Positions 55,561 to 64,000 of a DNA stretch of 64,000 nucleotides are shown here, piece after piece. The notes beneath the pieces were generated by a model that was not told the origin of the DNA, ran no database searches, and saw nothing but the letters and a program-made list of their open reading frames with translations. Source of the stretch: an uncultured Lachnospiraceae bacterium (GTDB lineage: Bacteria > Bacillota > Clostridia > Lachnospirales > Lachnospiraceae). A program made the translations under genes and the position numbers. Each line of letters begins with the position of its first letter. Positions within the stretch are counted from its first letter, which is position 1. The stretch covers positions 1 to 64,000 of the forward strand of contig CAJUPJ010000017.1 in NCBI GenBank assembly GCA_910588655.1, read 5' to 3'.

Positions 55561-55581
55561 CCATCTGCCAAAAGCAGATGG
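55561..55581 (-). terminator. Hairpin terminator between the cyclase gene and the M16 gene
   Basis: CCATCTGC pairs with GCAGATGG around a 5-base loop. On the minus strand GTGTTTT follows, a moderate U tract. Confidence 0.55.
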
Positions 55582-55654
55582 ATGAAATTTTAACTATATT
55601 TCTTAAAGAGCCAGTAATAATTAATCCCTGCCAGCAGGTTTCTTCCATTGTTCT

Positions 55655-57538
55655 TTAGTCTTTATTATTACCTGACCCATAAACTGTAAATTTATTCTTT
55701 CCTGTTTTCTTTGAATTATATAATGCTTCATCAGCCTTCTTATATAAAAGTTCAAAATCCCTTCCATCTTTGGGGCCTATAGAAATACCAACACTGCTTG
55801 ATATCTTTATTGTATTAGCACCATCGGAATACTCCCTGCGGTTTGCCTCACATACTTTCTCAGCATTTTTTACAATAAATTTCATAAGGCTCTCTTCATC
55901 AAATGCATCATATATTGCAAATACCGCAAATTCATCACCACCAAGCCTGCCTATAAATGCATTGCTATGGAAAATCCCTGTAAGGGCTGCTGCTGTATCT
56001 GCAATAGCCTTGTCACCATATATATGTCCAAGGTTATCATTTACATTTTTAAAATTATCAAGGTCAACCATAAAGAATATGTAGTTCCTGCCTTCATGCT
56101 TATCTTTTAACTGCTCTGTAATCTTAGCCTCTATAGTCTTTTTATTAAGGACTCCTGTAAGAAGGTCATTCTCTGCCCTCTGGACAAGGTTCTTTTCCAT
56201 TGAAATCTGTTTATTGGCATTAACTACTTTGCCAACAAAACGTTCACAATTGCCATCGCTGCTACGGAACATCGTACCCGTAAGCCGGTACCAGCCATAA
56301 TCCCCATTCTGGTCTAAAATCCTTACTTCTGACGAAAATACTTCATCCTCACTATCAAAAAATTCATGCAGCCTTCCCCTTATAGATGCATCATCTTCAT
56401 GCACATACTCATATACATCATAAACTGCTTCTCCGACAAGCGGGGAAAAATTCTTTCCAGTTACGTGGCTGAAATCACCAAATACATCAATTCTCTTTTT
56501 AGGTGAGAATACATATTCAAAAAGCACTGCACCTTCCTGCCTGTCTAAAACTCCATAATTATCAAGAAGTTTAATTACCTTTGCCCTTCCATTAATATGG
56601 TAAAAAAGAATTCCGAATATTACAACCAGGTCTGCTATTAGCAGCTTAACAAGAAGTGAATTGGAAACAGACGCTAATTTACTGCCTATGCCAGCATTAT
56701 CTGCATTGGCAATATAAACGATATAACAATTATTTACTTCAAGCGGAATGCATGCTGCAACAAACTTATTTCTTTCATAAGCATATTCAAGAAATATTTC
56801 TTCACGGTCATGTATGCTGCCTTGTATGTAATCTGTACCAGCATTTTCAGTATATACTTTACATGCTTTAATAAATGAAAAAAAGCTGCTGCCTGTTTCA
56901 CCAATTACTTTATATATACCGCTGCTTCCATACATAATCCTGCCTCTGTTGTTAATAACCGCAGCAAATGCACCAGAACCAGCAAACTTACTCTCCATAT
57001 AATTAGTCAGGGTGCTTTCTAAAAGTGAACCCGCCAGCACCGCCTTAACTTTCCCGCCCACATCCATTACTGGTGCATAAAGCATAAGCTCAAGTTCACC
57101 ATCCTGGCGTGGTATAAGCTCCTCTGCTATTGCGCAGCCACCCTCTGCTGCAATTTCAAACCCGCTTTCTTTCTGGATATCTTCAATATTATATGTTCCA
57201 TATCCACATATAAAAGAACCTTCTTTATCTAAAATAATAATACTGTCAAATAAATCTGCTTCTGCTGATAATTGTTCTTCCAGGACTACACTATTGTCTG
57301 TCCCAATACCTGTAAGACATCTGCCTAAAAGTGAAAGCGACGCTTTGCGCCCTTCAAAGAAATCATATATATACTCTGATGCAATGCGTGCGCCTGTAAT
57401 CTGTATCTCCTTTTTTATTTCCTGTGAAGTATGCTTCGTATCACTGAAATAGTTAGAGAGAATGGCAATAATTAATATAATAGATATACCTGTTATAACA
57501 TAACAGACATTTGAAAATTTAACTTTGCTATTTCCCAT
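55655..57538 (-). CDS. Membrane Cache-PAS-GGDEF diguanylate cyclase
   Basis: The 627-residue protein has a membrane segment at about 10-32, an extracellular Cache-like region (about 40-280), a second membrane segment at about 290-310, a PAS domain (about 340-455, GWYRLTGTMF) and a GGDEF domain (about 470-620) with intact RLGGDEFAV. It should make cyclic di-GMP in answer to an outside ligand, tuning motility or adhesion. The RxxD inhibitory I-site is not seen five residues before GGDEF. GGAG precedes the ATG. Confidence 0.9.
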   Translation of the reverse strand: MGNSKVKFSNVCYVITGISIILIIAILSNYFSDTKHTSQEIKKEIQITGARIASEYIYDFFEGRKASLSLLGRCLTGIGTDNSVVLEEQLSAEADLFDSIIILDKEGSFICGYGTYNIEDIQKESGFEIAAEGGCAIAEELIPRQDGELELMLYAPVMDVGGKVKAVLAGSLLESTLTNYMESKFAGSGAFAAVINNRGRIMYGSSGIYKVIGETGSSFFSFIKACKVYTENAGTDYIQGSIHDREEIFLEYAYERNKFVAACIPLEVNNCYIVYIANADNAGIGSKLASVSNSLLVKLLIADLVVIFGILFYHINGRAKVIKLLDNYGVLDRQEGAVLFEYVFSPKKRIDVFGDFSHVTGKNFSPLVGEAVYDVYEYVHEDDASIRGRLHEFFDSEDEVFSSEVRILDQNGDYGWYRLTGTMFRSSDGNCERFVGKVVNANKQISMEKNLVQRAENDLLTGVLNKKTIEAKITEQLKDKHEGRNYIFFMVDLDNFKNVNDNLGHIYGDKAIADTAAALTGIFHSNAFIGRLGGDEFAVFAIYDAFDEESLMKFIVKNAEKVCEANRREYSDGANTIKISSSVGISIGPKDGRDFELLYKKADEALYNSKKTGKNKFTVYGSGNNKD

Positions 57539-57763
57539 AATCTTCTCCATTTATACTCCCAGCTATGCTAATGCTTCTTCATATTCTGCTAAAGTATAAC
57601 TAGTATAACATAAGAACAAAATTATTGCCACTTTTATATTATCTTTTAAATAATATTCAATGATTTTTATAAAAAAGATGTGGATTTTTTATAAATTTTT
57701 ATCATTTTTTTAATATTTTTTTAATATTTACAGACACATACAGATAACATTATTATCATGCAA

Positions 57764-58540
57764 TCACTGTATTCCAGCAGCTTTTGTTATGCCATATATA
57801 TAATTATATATATGTTCCCCTGCCTTATCCCCATATTCCTGGACAATTTTTACGATTGCACTTCCAATTATAATGCCATCAGCATATTGTATATATTTAG
57901 CAGCCTGTTCCTTTGTATTAATGCCAAAACCAACTGCTACAGGCACATCTGTAACTTCACGTATCTTGCTTGCAATTGATTGTATATCTGTTTTAATTTC
58001 ATCCCTTGTACCTGTTACTCCCATTGATGAAACTATATATATAAAACCTTCTGCTTCTTTGGCAATCATCTGTATTCTCTCTTCGGAAACAGGGCTGACA
58101 AGTGATATTAAATCAATCCCATATTCTGCTGTTATACCAGACAATTCACCTTTCTCCTCAAATGGCAGGTCAGGTATTATTAAGCCATCTATACCTGTTT
58201 CCCTGCACTGGCAGCAAAACCGCCCATAACCATATTTATATAATGTATTGGCATATGCAAGAAAAACAAGCGGTATCTGTGTTTTTGTGCGCAGTCTTTT
58301 TACCATTTCAAATATTTTATCAGTAGTACATCCTGCCGAAAGTGCCCTTACATTAGCATCCTGTATAACAGGCCCTTCTGCTACCGGGTCTGAAAATGGT
58401 ATGCCAAGCTCTACCAGGGATGCCCCTGCCCTTTCCATTTCAAGTACAAATTCTTCTGTTTTATCAAGGCTTGGGTCTCCTGCTGTTATAAATCCGATAA
58501 ATGCCTTTTTGCCATTAAATGCTTTTTTAATTCTACTCAT
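57764..58540 (-). CDS. trpA: Tryptophan synthase alpha subunit
   Basis: TrpA cleaves indole-3-glycerol phosphate to indole, passed to TrpB. The 258-residue barrel has the catalytic Glu in LVELGIPFSDPVAEGPVIQ, an Asp in IPDLPFEE, and GFGINTKEQA. The ATG at 58540 overlaps the trpB stop by 8 bases, and AGGGGG lies upstream. It is the last gene of the trp operon; no strong terminator was seen after it. Confidence 0.95.
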   Translation of the reverse strand: MSRIKKAFNGKKAFIGFITAGDPSLDKTEEFVLEMERAGASLVELGIPFSDPVAEGPVIQDANVRALSAGCTTDKIFEMVKRLRTKTQIPLVFLAYANTLYKYGYGRFCCQCRETGIDGLIIPDLPFEEKGELSGITAEYGIDLISLVSPVSEERIQMIAKEAEGFIYIVSSMGVTGTRDEIKTDIQSIASKIREVTDVPVAVGFGINTKEQAAKYIQYADGIIIGSAIVKIVQEYGDKAGEHIYNYIYGITKAAGIQ

Positions 58541-59717
58541 GTAAATCAATCCCCCTGTATCTTGCAATTGCTGCCACATCCTTATCCCCACGTCCTGAGA
58601 GGCAGCATATTATTATCTGGTCTTTATCCATATCTGGTGCAATCTTCATAAGATGTGCAACTGCATGTGAACTTTCTATAGCAGCAATTATCCCTTCCTG
58701 CCTTGCAATATATTCAAATGCGTTTACAGCTTCATCATCAGTTACAGGCACATACTCCGCCCTTCCTATGTCTTTAAGATATGCGTGCTCCGGGCCTACC
58801 CCTGGATAGTCAAGCCCCGCCGAAATAGAATACACTGGGGCAATCTGCCCGTATTCATCCTGGCAGAAATATGATTTCATTCCATGGAATATCCCTTCTG
58901 TCCCAGTTGCCATAGTTGCTGCTGTCCTGTCTGTATCAACACCCTTGCCTGCTGCCTCACATCCAATCAGCCGTACATTTTTATCCTCAATAAATTCATA
59001 AAACATACCCATAGAATTACTTCCGCCGCCTACACATGCCATTACAACATCTGGAAGTTTTCCTTCTTTTTCAAGTATCTGCTCCCTTGCCTCCCTGCTT
59101 ATTACACTTTGGAAATCCCTTACTATCATTGGAAACGGGTGAGGCCCCATTACGGAACCAAGTACATACAATGTATCATCTACCCTTGAAACCCATTCCC
59201 TCATACATTCGTTTACTGCATCCTTAAGGGTTTTAGTACCGCTGTCAACTGGATGTACCTTTGCCCCAAGGAGCTCCATCCGGTATACATTAAGCGCCTG
59301 TCTTATAGTATCCTCCCTGCCCATAAATATTTCACACTCAAGCCCAAGAAGTGCTGCTGCTGTTGCTGTTGCAACTCCATGCTGTCCTGCACCTGTTTCT
59401 GCAATAATGCGTGTTTTCCCCATTTTCTTTGCAAGCAGCGCCTGCCCAAGTACATTATTAATCTTATGTGAACCTGTATGGTTTAAATCTTCACGCTTAA
59501 AATATATCTTCGCGCCCCCTAAATCTTTTGTCATTTTTTCTGCAAAATAAAGAAGTGACGGCCTGCCTGCATATTCCTTAAGAAGCATGCCCAGCTCTTT
59601 ATTAAATACTACATCATTTTTATAAAACTCATACTCTCTTTCAATCCTTGAAACCTCATTCATAAGAGTTTCAGGTATATACTGTCCTCCATGTATGCCA
59701 TATCTTCCTTTGCCCAT
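58533..59717 (-). CDS. trpB: Tryptophan synthase beta subunit
   Basis: TrpB condenses indole with serine using PLP. The 394-residue protein has the PLP lysine in HTGSHKINNVLGQ, the GAGQHGVATA loop and the serine-binding CVGGGSNSMGMF. Length and motifs fit TrpB1 rather than the TrpB2 form. GGAGG lies 4 bases before the ATG. Confidence 0.96.
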   Translation of the reverse strand: MGKGRYGIHGGQYIPETLMNEVSRIEREYEFYKNDVVFNKELGMLLKEYAGRPSLLYFAEKMTKDLGGAKIYFKREDLNHTGSHKINNVLGQALLAKKMGKTRIIAETGAGQHGVATATAAALLGLECEIFMGREDTIRQALNVYRMELLGAKVHPVDSGTKTLKDAVNECMREWVSRVDDTLYVLGSVMGPHPFPMIVRDFQSVISREAREQILEKEGKLPDVVMACVGGGSNSMGMFYEFIEDKNVRLIGCEAAGKGVDTDRTAATMATGTEGIFHGMKSYFCQDEYGQIAPVYSISAGLDYPGVGPEHAYLKDIGRAEYVPVTDDEAVNAFEYIARQEGIIAAIESSHAVAHLMKIAPDMDKDQIIICCLSGRGDKDVAAIARYRGIDLHE

Positions 59718-59764
59718 TATTAATCCTCCATTCAATTTAAACCATCTGGCTGTTTTGCTTAATA

Positions 59765-60394
59765 TTATTCCAGACTGCGTACTGTATCAATAAATTCCTT
59801 CATTTTACCAAAGTCCTTATAACCATCTGTTTCCATGCCGCTGCTGGCATCTAATGCGTAAGGATGTGTGATTTCTATAGCTCTCCTGGCATTGGAAGCA
59901 GAAATCCCGCCAGCAAGGAAAAAGGGCTTATTAATATTTTTAACAAGACTCCAGTCAAATTCCATGCCATTACCGCCTGCCTGTGCGCCAGTCCCGGCAT
60001 CCAGAAGCAGGTAATCACATTTATACCCCGCCGCTGTTGCAATATCCCTGCAATCCCTTATCCTGGCGGCTTTAATAATATCACATCCATTGCTGGTAAT
60101 CTGCCTCAGCCTGCTGATATAAGCATTATCTTCATTGCCATGAAGCTGTACACACTGTATAATGCCATTATTTACAAACCCTGCCACTATCTCTTCTGGC
60201 TGGTTTACAAATACCCCGGTTCTTTTAATCCCACTGTCAAGCCTTTCTGCAAATTCTGCTGCATCCTCTGCTGTTATACTGCGCATAAACCCTTCTGCCA
60301 AAATAAAACCTATATAATCAGGCATAAGCATATTGGCATATTCTATATCATGCATACGCCTTAAACCGCATATTTTTATCTTAACAGCTGGCAT
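59765..60394 (-). CDS. trpF: Phosphoribosylanthranilate isomerase
   Basis: TrpF is an Amadori isomerase. The 209-residue barrel begins MPAVKIKICGLRR, holding the catalytic Cys, and has the general-acid Asp in LLLDAGTG and the phosphate-binding FLAGGISASNARRAI. GGAGG precedes the ATG, which overlaps trpC by 14 bases. Confidence 0.94.
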   Translation of the reverse strand: MPAVKIKICGLRRMHDIEYANMLMPDYIGFILAEGFMRSITAEDAAEFAERLDSGIKRTGVFVNQPEEIVAGFVNNGIIQCVQLHGNEDNAYISRLRQITSNGCDIIKAARIRDCRDIATAAGYKCDYLLLDAGTGAQAGGNGMEFDWSLVKNINKPFFLAGGISASNARRAIEITHPYALDASSGMETDGYKDFGKMKEFIDTVRSLE

Positions 60395-61196
60395 AAGAAC
60401 CCTCCGCTTCTGCAAGGGCACACAGTTCTTTTAATGCACTAACCCTGTCCTCCCCTGCACGCATCACTGTTTCACCTATAAGTACGCCATCCGTTCCATT
60501 GGCAGCAAGCTTCATTATATCTTCTTTACTTTGTATGCCACTTTCAGATACAAATATTATATACTCTGGTACAAGCTTCCTAAGGCGCAGGCTGTTATTT
60601 ATATCAACCTGGAAAGTCTTTAAATCCCTGTTATTTACACCTACCAGCCTTGCCCCGGCTTTTGCCGCCCTCTTCACTTCTTCTTCGTCATGCGCTTCAA
60701 CAAGCGCTGAAAGCCCCAGGCTGCCAGCAATGCCAAGCAGGTTACTAAGGTCTGTGTCATTAAGTATTGCACATATAAGCAAAATAGCGTCTGCACCCAT
60801 AACCTTTGCCTGGTAAACCATATATTCATTTATAGTAAAATCTTTTCTTAAAACAGGCAGGGATATTTCTTTCTTTATTTCCCTTAAATAATTATCAGAC
60901 CCCATAAAATAAAATGGTTCGGTAAGCACTGAAACAGCGCTTGCCCCGCCAAGTTCATATTCTTTTGCTATCTGCACATATGGAAACTCTTCTGCTATAA
61001 CCCCTTTCGATGGTGAAGCCTTCTTTACCTCACATATAAAAGACAATCCACCTTCTTTAACTGCCCTTTCAAACGGAAAGCCTGTATCTGTTTCCATTGC
61101 ATATGCCTCTTTTTCAAGTTCTTCTAAAGGTTTACATCTCATTTCCCTTTTTATACGCTCTTCCGTTTTCTCTGCTATTTCTTCTAAAATATTCAT
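60381..61196 (-). CDS. trpC: Indole-3-glycerol phosphate synthase
   Basis: TrpC closes the indole ring. The 271-residue barrel has FICEVKKASPSKGVI (catalytic Lys), LRKDFTINEY, VGVNNRDLKTFQVD and SESGIQSKED. The start at 61196 has AGGG 10 bases upstream; a longer frame begins at 61223. Confidence 0.95.
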   Translation of the reverse strand: MNILEEIAEKTEERIKREMRCKPLEELEKEAYAMETDTGFPFERAVKEGGLSFICEVKKASPSKGVIAEEFPYVQIAKEYELGGASAVSVLTEPFYFMGSDNYLREIKKEISLPVLRKDFTINEYMVYQAKVMGADAILLICAILNDTDLSNLLGIAGSLGLSALVEAHDEEEVKRAAKAGARLVGVNNRDLKTFQVDINNSLRLRKLVPEYIIFVSESGIQSKEDIMKLAANGTDGVLIGETVMRAGEDRVSALKELCALAEAEGSYASC

Positions 61197-61243
61197 TATA
61201 ATAATGCCCTCTTTATTAACCATCTTTAAAATAATTTTTATAT

Positions 61244-62248
61244 TTAATTTGTAGCCATTGTAAATTCCTCAAGCTTTGCTTTTGCCTTGCCGCTTTCTAT
61301 AACCTCTTTAGCTTTTTCAATTCCTTCTTTTATAGTTATGCCATCTGAAACAAGATAAATTGCTGCTCCTGCATTCAGAAGTACAGCATCTCTTTTCGCT
61401 CCCTTTCTGCCGTTAAGGATTTCCCTTGCAATCTCTGCATTTTCCTCTGGATTACCCCCGGCAAGCTCTTCTTTTTTACATGTCTTTAAACCAAACTGTT
61501 CTGGTGTTATTTCATAAAATTTAAATTCACCATTTCTATATTCGCAAACTTTGGTAGGTGCACTCATTGATATTTCATCAATACAATCTGTTCCATACAC
61601 AACCATAATTCTTTTAAGACCAAGATTTTTAAGTACATGTGCCATTGGTTCTACAAGGCTTCCATCATAAACGCCAAGCAGCTGCATATCTGCCCTTGCA
61701 GGATTTGAAAGTGGCCCAAGTATATTAAACATAGTCCTTATTCCTATTTCACCACGCACTTTGCCAACAAACCTCATTGCAGGATGGTACTTTTGTGCAA
61801 ACAGAAAACACATATTAGTTTTATCCAGTATTTTTTCACTTTTACCAGGCTCATTATCAATTTTAACACCAAGTGCTTCCAGGCAGTCTGCAGTCCCGCA
61901 TTTGCTTGAAGCTGCGCGGTTTCCATGCTTTGTAACACGTATTCCTGCTGCTGCACATACTATTGCAGCAAGTGTTGAAATATTAAAAGTATTCGATTTG
62001 TCGCCACCTGTCCCTACAATTTCAAGTGATTCCCTGTTATTCTTAAATGGTGTGCATTTTGAAGCCATAACCTTTGCTGCTGCTGTAATTTCTTCTATAG
62101 TTTCGCCTTTTATGCTTAAAGCAGTTAAAAATGCTGATTTCTGTGAATCTGTTGCCTCACCCGTCATAATTTCTTCCATAACCTGTTCCATAACTTCCGA
62201 GGTTAAATCCCCGCCATGTACTAAAACATCAATCGCTTCTTTAATCAT
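61244..62248 (-). CDS. trpD: Anthranilate phosphoribosyltransferase
   Basis: TrpD couples anthranilate to PRPP. The 334-residue protein shows the glycine loop VGTGGDKSNTFNIST, KHGNRAASSKCGTAD and the FLFAQKYHPAM segment. GGAGGG precedes the ATG. It lies 20 bases after trpG, as a separate gene rather than a trpGD fusion. Confidence 0.96.
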   Translation of the reverse strand: MIKEAIDVLVHGGDLTSEVMEQVMEEIMTGEATDSQKSAFLTALSIKGETIEEITAAAKVMASKCTPFKNNRESLEIVGTGGDKSNTFNISTLAAIVCAAAGIRVTKHGNRAASSKCGTADCLEALGVKIDNEPGKSEKILDKTNMCFLFAQKYHPAMRFVGKVRGEIGIRTMFNILGPLSNPARADMQLLGVYDGSLVEPMAHVLKNLGLKRIMVVYGTDCIDEISMSAPTKVCEYRNGEFKFYEITPEQFGLKTCKKEELAGGNPEENAEIAREILNGRKGAKRDAVLLNAGAAIYLVSDGITIKEGIEKAKEVIESGKAKAKLEEFTMATN

Positions 62249-62268
62249 ATAAATCCCTCCATATACTT

Positions 62269-62838
62269 TTAATTACATTCCAGGAAATTCTTTAGCATTT
62301 TCATCCCATCTGGCGTCATTATTGATTCAGGGTGGAATTGTACGCCAAATATGTTATAATCCCTGTGTTTTACTGCCATAACCTCATCATCATCTGTTAC
62401 AGCAGTTACCAGCAGTTCCTCTGGTATAGTTTCCTTTACTGCAGTTAATGAATGGTATCTTGCAACTTCAGCCCTTCCAGGCAGCCCATTAAATAACTGG
62501 CAGCCTGTATCTACATTTATAACAGACTGTTTGCCATGCATAAGCTGTTTTGCATAAGATATTGTTGCACCAAATGCTTCACATATTGCCTGGTGCCCCA
62601 GGCATACGCCAAGGATTGGCACTTTTCCTTTAAAATACATTACAGCTTCTTCACATATCCCTGCATCTGCTGGTTTTCCTGGCCCTGGTGATATAATAAT
62701 ATGTGAAGGTGCAAGCATTTCTATTTCTTCTACTGACATACTGTCATTACGTATTACTGTTATATCCTGTGTAATTGTACCTGTAAGCTGGTACAAATTA
62801 TAAGAAAAACTATCATAATTATCTATAAGGATTACCAT
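62269..62838 (-). CDS. trpG: Anthranilate synthase glutaminase subunit
   Basis: TrpG delivers ammonia to TrpE. The 189-residue class I glutaminase shows LIDNYDSFSYNL, the catalytic Cys in VCLGHQAI and the His-Glu pair in QFHPESIMT. In some Firmicutes this subunit also serves folate synthesis. ATG at 62838 follows GGAGG with 8 bases. Confidence 0.95.
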   Translation of the reverse strand: MVILIDNYDSFSYNLYQLTGTITQDITVIRNDSMSVEEIEMLAPSHIIISPGPGKPADAGICEEAVMYFKGKVPILGVCLGHQAICEAFGATISYAKQLMHGKQSVINVDTGCQLFNGLPGRAEVARYHSLTAVKETIPEELLVTAVTDDDEVMAVKHRDYNIFGVQFHPESIMTPDGMKMLKNFLECN

Positions 62839-62877
62839 ATATAATACCTCCATTTCATATATATGAAGCCTGGCAGA

Positions 62878-64000
62878 TTAAAGTTTCTGGCTCTTTTCCA
62901 CTGCATCCATTACCGCTTTGGCTTTATTTATGCACTCATAATATTCCTTTTCAGGAACACTGTCTGCCACAATCCCCGCCCCTGACCTTACAAATATTTT
63001 CCCATTCTTTTTAAATACAGTCCTTATTGCTATGCATGTATCAAGGTTTCCTGTAAAGTCTATATACCCGATAGCTCCTCCGTATATGCCACGCTTATTG
63101 TTTTCCAGCTTATTGATAATTTCCATAGCCTTTATTTTAGGTGCTCCTGACAGCGTACCAGCAGGAAGTACAGCACTAACCGCATCAAGGCTGCATTTGC
63201 CATTGTCTATAATCCCTTTAATAGTAGAACCGATGTGCATTACATGTGAATATTTCAATATATCCATATAATGTTCCACTTCCACTGTTCCAAACCTGCT
63301 GATTTTTCCTAAGTCATTCCTTCCAAGGTCAACAAGCATATTGTGTTCTGCTCTCTCCTTATCATCTGTAAGAAGTTCTTCTTCAAGCCTATGGTCTTCC
63401 TCTTCATCTTTTCCCCTCTGCCTTGTTCCTGCAAGCGGAAAAGTATGAAGTACGCTGCCATCAAGCTTAACAAGGGTTTCAGGTGAAGCGCCTGCTACTT
63501 CTATATCATCACTGCTAAAATAAAACATATATGGCGAAGGGTTAATTGTACGGAGAATTCTGTATGTATTTAAAAGACTTCCCTCATACCCCGCCTCCAG
63601 CCTGTTAGAAAGCACCACCTGGAAAATATCTCCTTCATAAATATGTTTTTTTGCTTTTTCTACCATCTGGCAGTATTCTTCTTTTGTAAAAAGCGGCGTA
63701 AAGCTTGTAGTAATTTTACCAGGTACTATTTTAGCTGGGATTCCATTTTGTATAAGGTCTGTTATCCCATCAATTTCTTTTACACATCTTATATATTCTT
63801 CATCCATTTTGCTTGTAGCTGCATTGGCAATTATTATTATTTTCTGGCTCAGGTTGTCAAATGCAATAACTTTGTCAAAAAGCATTAAATCTACATCTTT
63901 AAAGCCTTCCTCCCCATCTGCATCAAGTTTAAGCCCCGGTTCAGAATATTTAACATAATCATAAGAAAAATAACCTGCAAGCCCTCCTGTAAATGTTGGA
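62878..64000 (-). CDS. trpE: Anthranilate synthase component I, 5' end outside the window
   Basis: TrpE makes anthranilate from chorismate and ammonia. The frame is open to the right edge, giving at least 373 of about 490 residues. It includes FTGGLAGYFSYDYVKY at the edge, PSPYMFYFSSD, LAGTRQRGKDEEED, SGAPKIKAMEI and RSGAGIVADS. An internal ATG at 63885 is not the true start. The Trp-binding N-terminal motif and any leader lie outside. It is upstream of trpG. Confidence 0.95.
   Translation of the reverse strand, partial: PTFTGGLAGYFSYDYVKYSEPGLKLDADGEEGFKDVDLMLFDKVIAFDNLSQKIIIIANAATSKMDEEYIRCVKEIDGITDLIQNGIPAKIVPGKITTSFTPLFTKEEYCQMVEKAKKHIYEGDIFQVVLSNRLEAGYEGSLLNTYRILRTINPSPYMFYFSSDDIEVAGASPETLVKLDGSVLHTFPLAGTRQRGKDEEEDHRLEEELLTDDKERAEHNMLVDLGRNDLGKISRFGTVEVEHYMDILKYSHVMHIGSTIKGIIDNGKCSLDAVSAVLPAGTLSGAPKIKAMEIINKLENNKRGIYGGAIGYIDFTGNLDTCIAIRTVFKKNGKIFVRSGAGIVADSVPEKEYYECINKAKAVMDAVEKSQKL

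Noticed and set aside
62878..63885. trpE as a complete 335-residue gene
   Set aside because: The same frame stays open to base 64000 with conserved TrpE sequence, so the ATG at 63885 is internal.
1..64000. CRISPR arrays, tRNA or rRNA genes, prophage or intact IS elements
   Set aside because: No spaced direct repeats, no tRNA or rRNA signatures, and no intact transposase or integrase were seen on either strand.

Overview
The window looks like chromosome of a flagellated, obligately anaerobic member of the Lachnospiraceae (Clostridia; Lachnospira/Roseburia relatives). The evidence is the AT-rich DNA, strong GGAGG ribosome sites with frequent TTG/GTG starts, the clostridial fab-acc gene order, the mbl-flhO-flhP arrangement, reverse rubrerythrin with PerR, anaerobic cobalamin genes and several plant-polysaccharide hydrolases. 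Species is not determinable by eye. No rRNA, tRNA, CRISPR array, intact insertion sequence or prophage was seen. Most of the window is ordinary chromosome, and most genes lie on the minus strand.

Layout. (1) 1-9.3 kb: fatty-acid synthesis operon, minus strand, in the order fabT-like MarR repressor, fabH, acpP, fabD, fabG, fabF, accB, fabZ, accC, accD, accA, ending at a strong terminator. It has a FabT-like operator upstream, and no enoyl-ACP reductase gene sits in the usual place after acpP. (2) 9.4-10.2 kb: a zeta-like toxin with a small upstream partner. (3) 10.3-14.6 kb: recD2, comF, yvyF-like, cheX-like and cheY in one minus-strand run. (4) 14.7-18.1 kb: mbl, flhO (flgF), flhP (flgG) and a flgJ-type rod protein, followed by a foldable non-coding stretch. 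(5) 18.3-29 kb: small unknown genes, an AraC regulator, a frameshifted membrane-anchored protein, recJ, a CobD/HisC-like aminotransferase, a GH42 beta-galactosidase, uvrB and a scar of decayed genes (YdbC fragment, Rpn-like fragment). (6) 29-35 kb: a FlxA-like protein, then a tight minus-strand operon of CLC-type transporter, GNAT, Nudix, NADAR, LytTR regulator and GHKL kinase. (7) 35-37 kb: perR and reverse rubrerythrin sharing a palindromic operator, then a decayed DUF4258/YgiT toxin-antitoxin remnant. (8) 37-40.6 kb: a cytoplasmic GH26-like enzyme and a secreted GH5-lectin enzyme. (9) 40.8-50.2 kb: cobalamin riboswitch and cbiQOMN on the plus strand, meeting a minus-strand run of HTH-TPR regulator, cbiG, a four-domain CbiH-J-E-T fusion and cbiA. 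(10) 50.3-57.5 kb: recO, yqzL-like, era, an M16 protease and a Cache-PAS-GGDEF cyclase. (11) 57.7-64 kb: trpEGDCFBA, with trpE running off the right edge.

The points most worth following are the CLC-GNAT-Nudix-NADAR-LytTR-kinase operon (an uncommon grouping that may couple ADP-ribose chemistry to a membrane sensor), the A7 frameshift in an otherwise intact anchored protein, the riboswitch hairpin that contains the cbiQ ribosome site, the 16-bp palindrome in front of the HTH-TPR/cbi operon, and the structured non-coding stretch between flgJ and recD2. I did not find a clearly new defence or mobile system; the toxin-antitoxin and Rpn elements are known families, some of them decayed.
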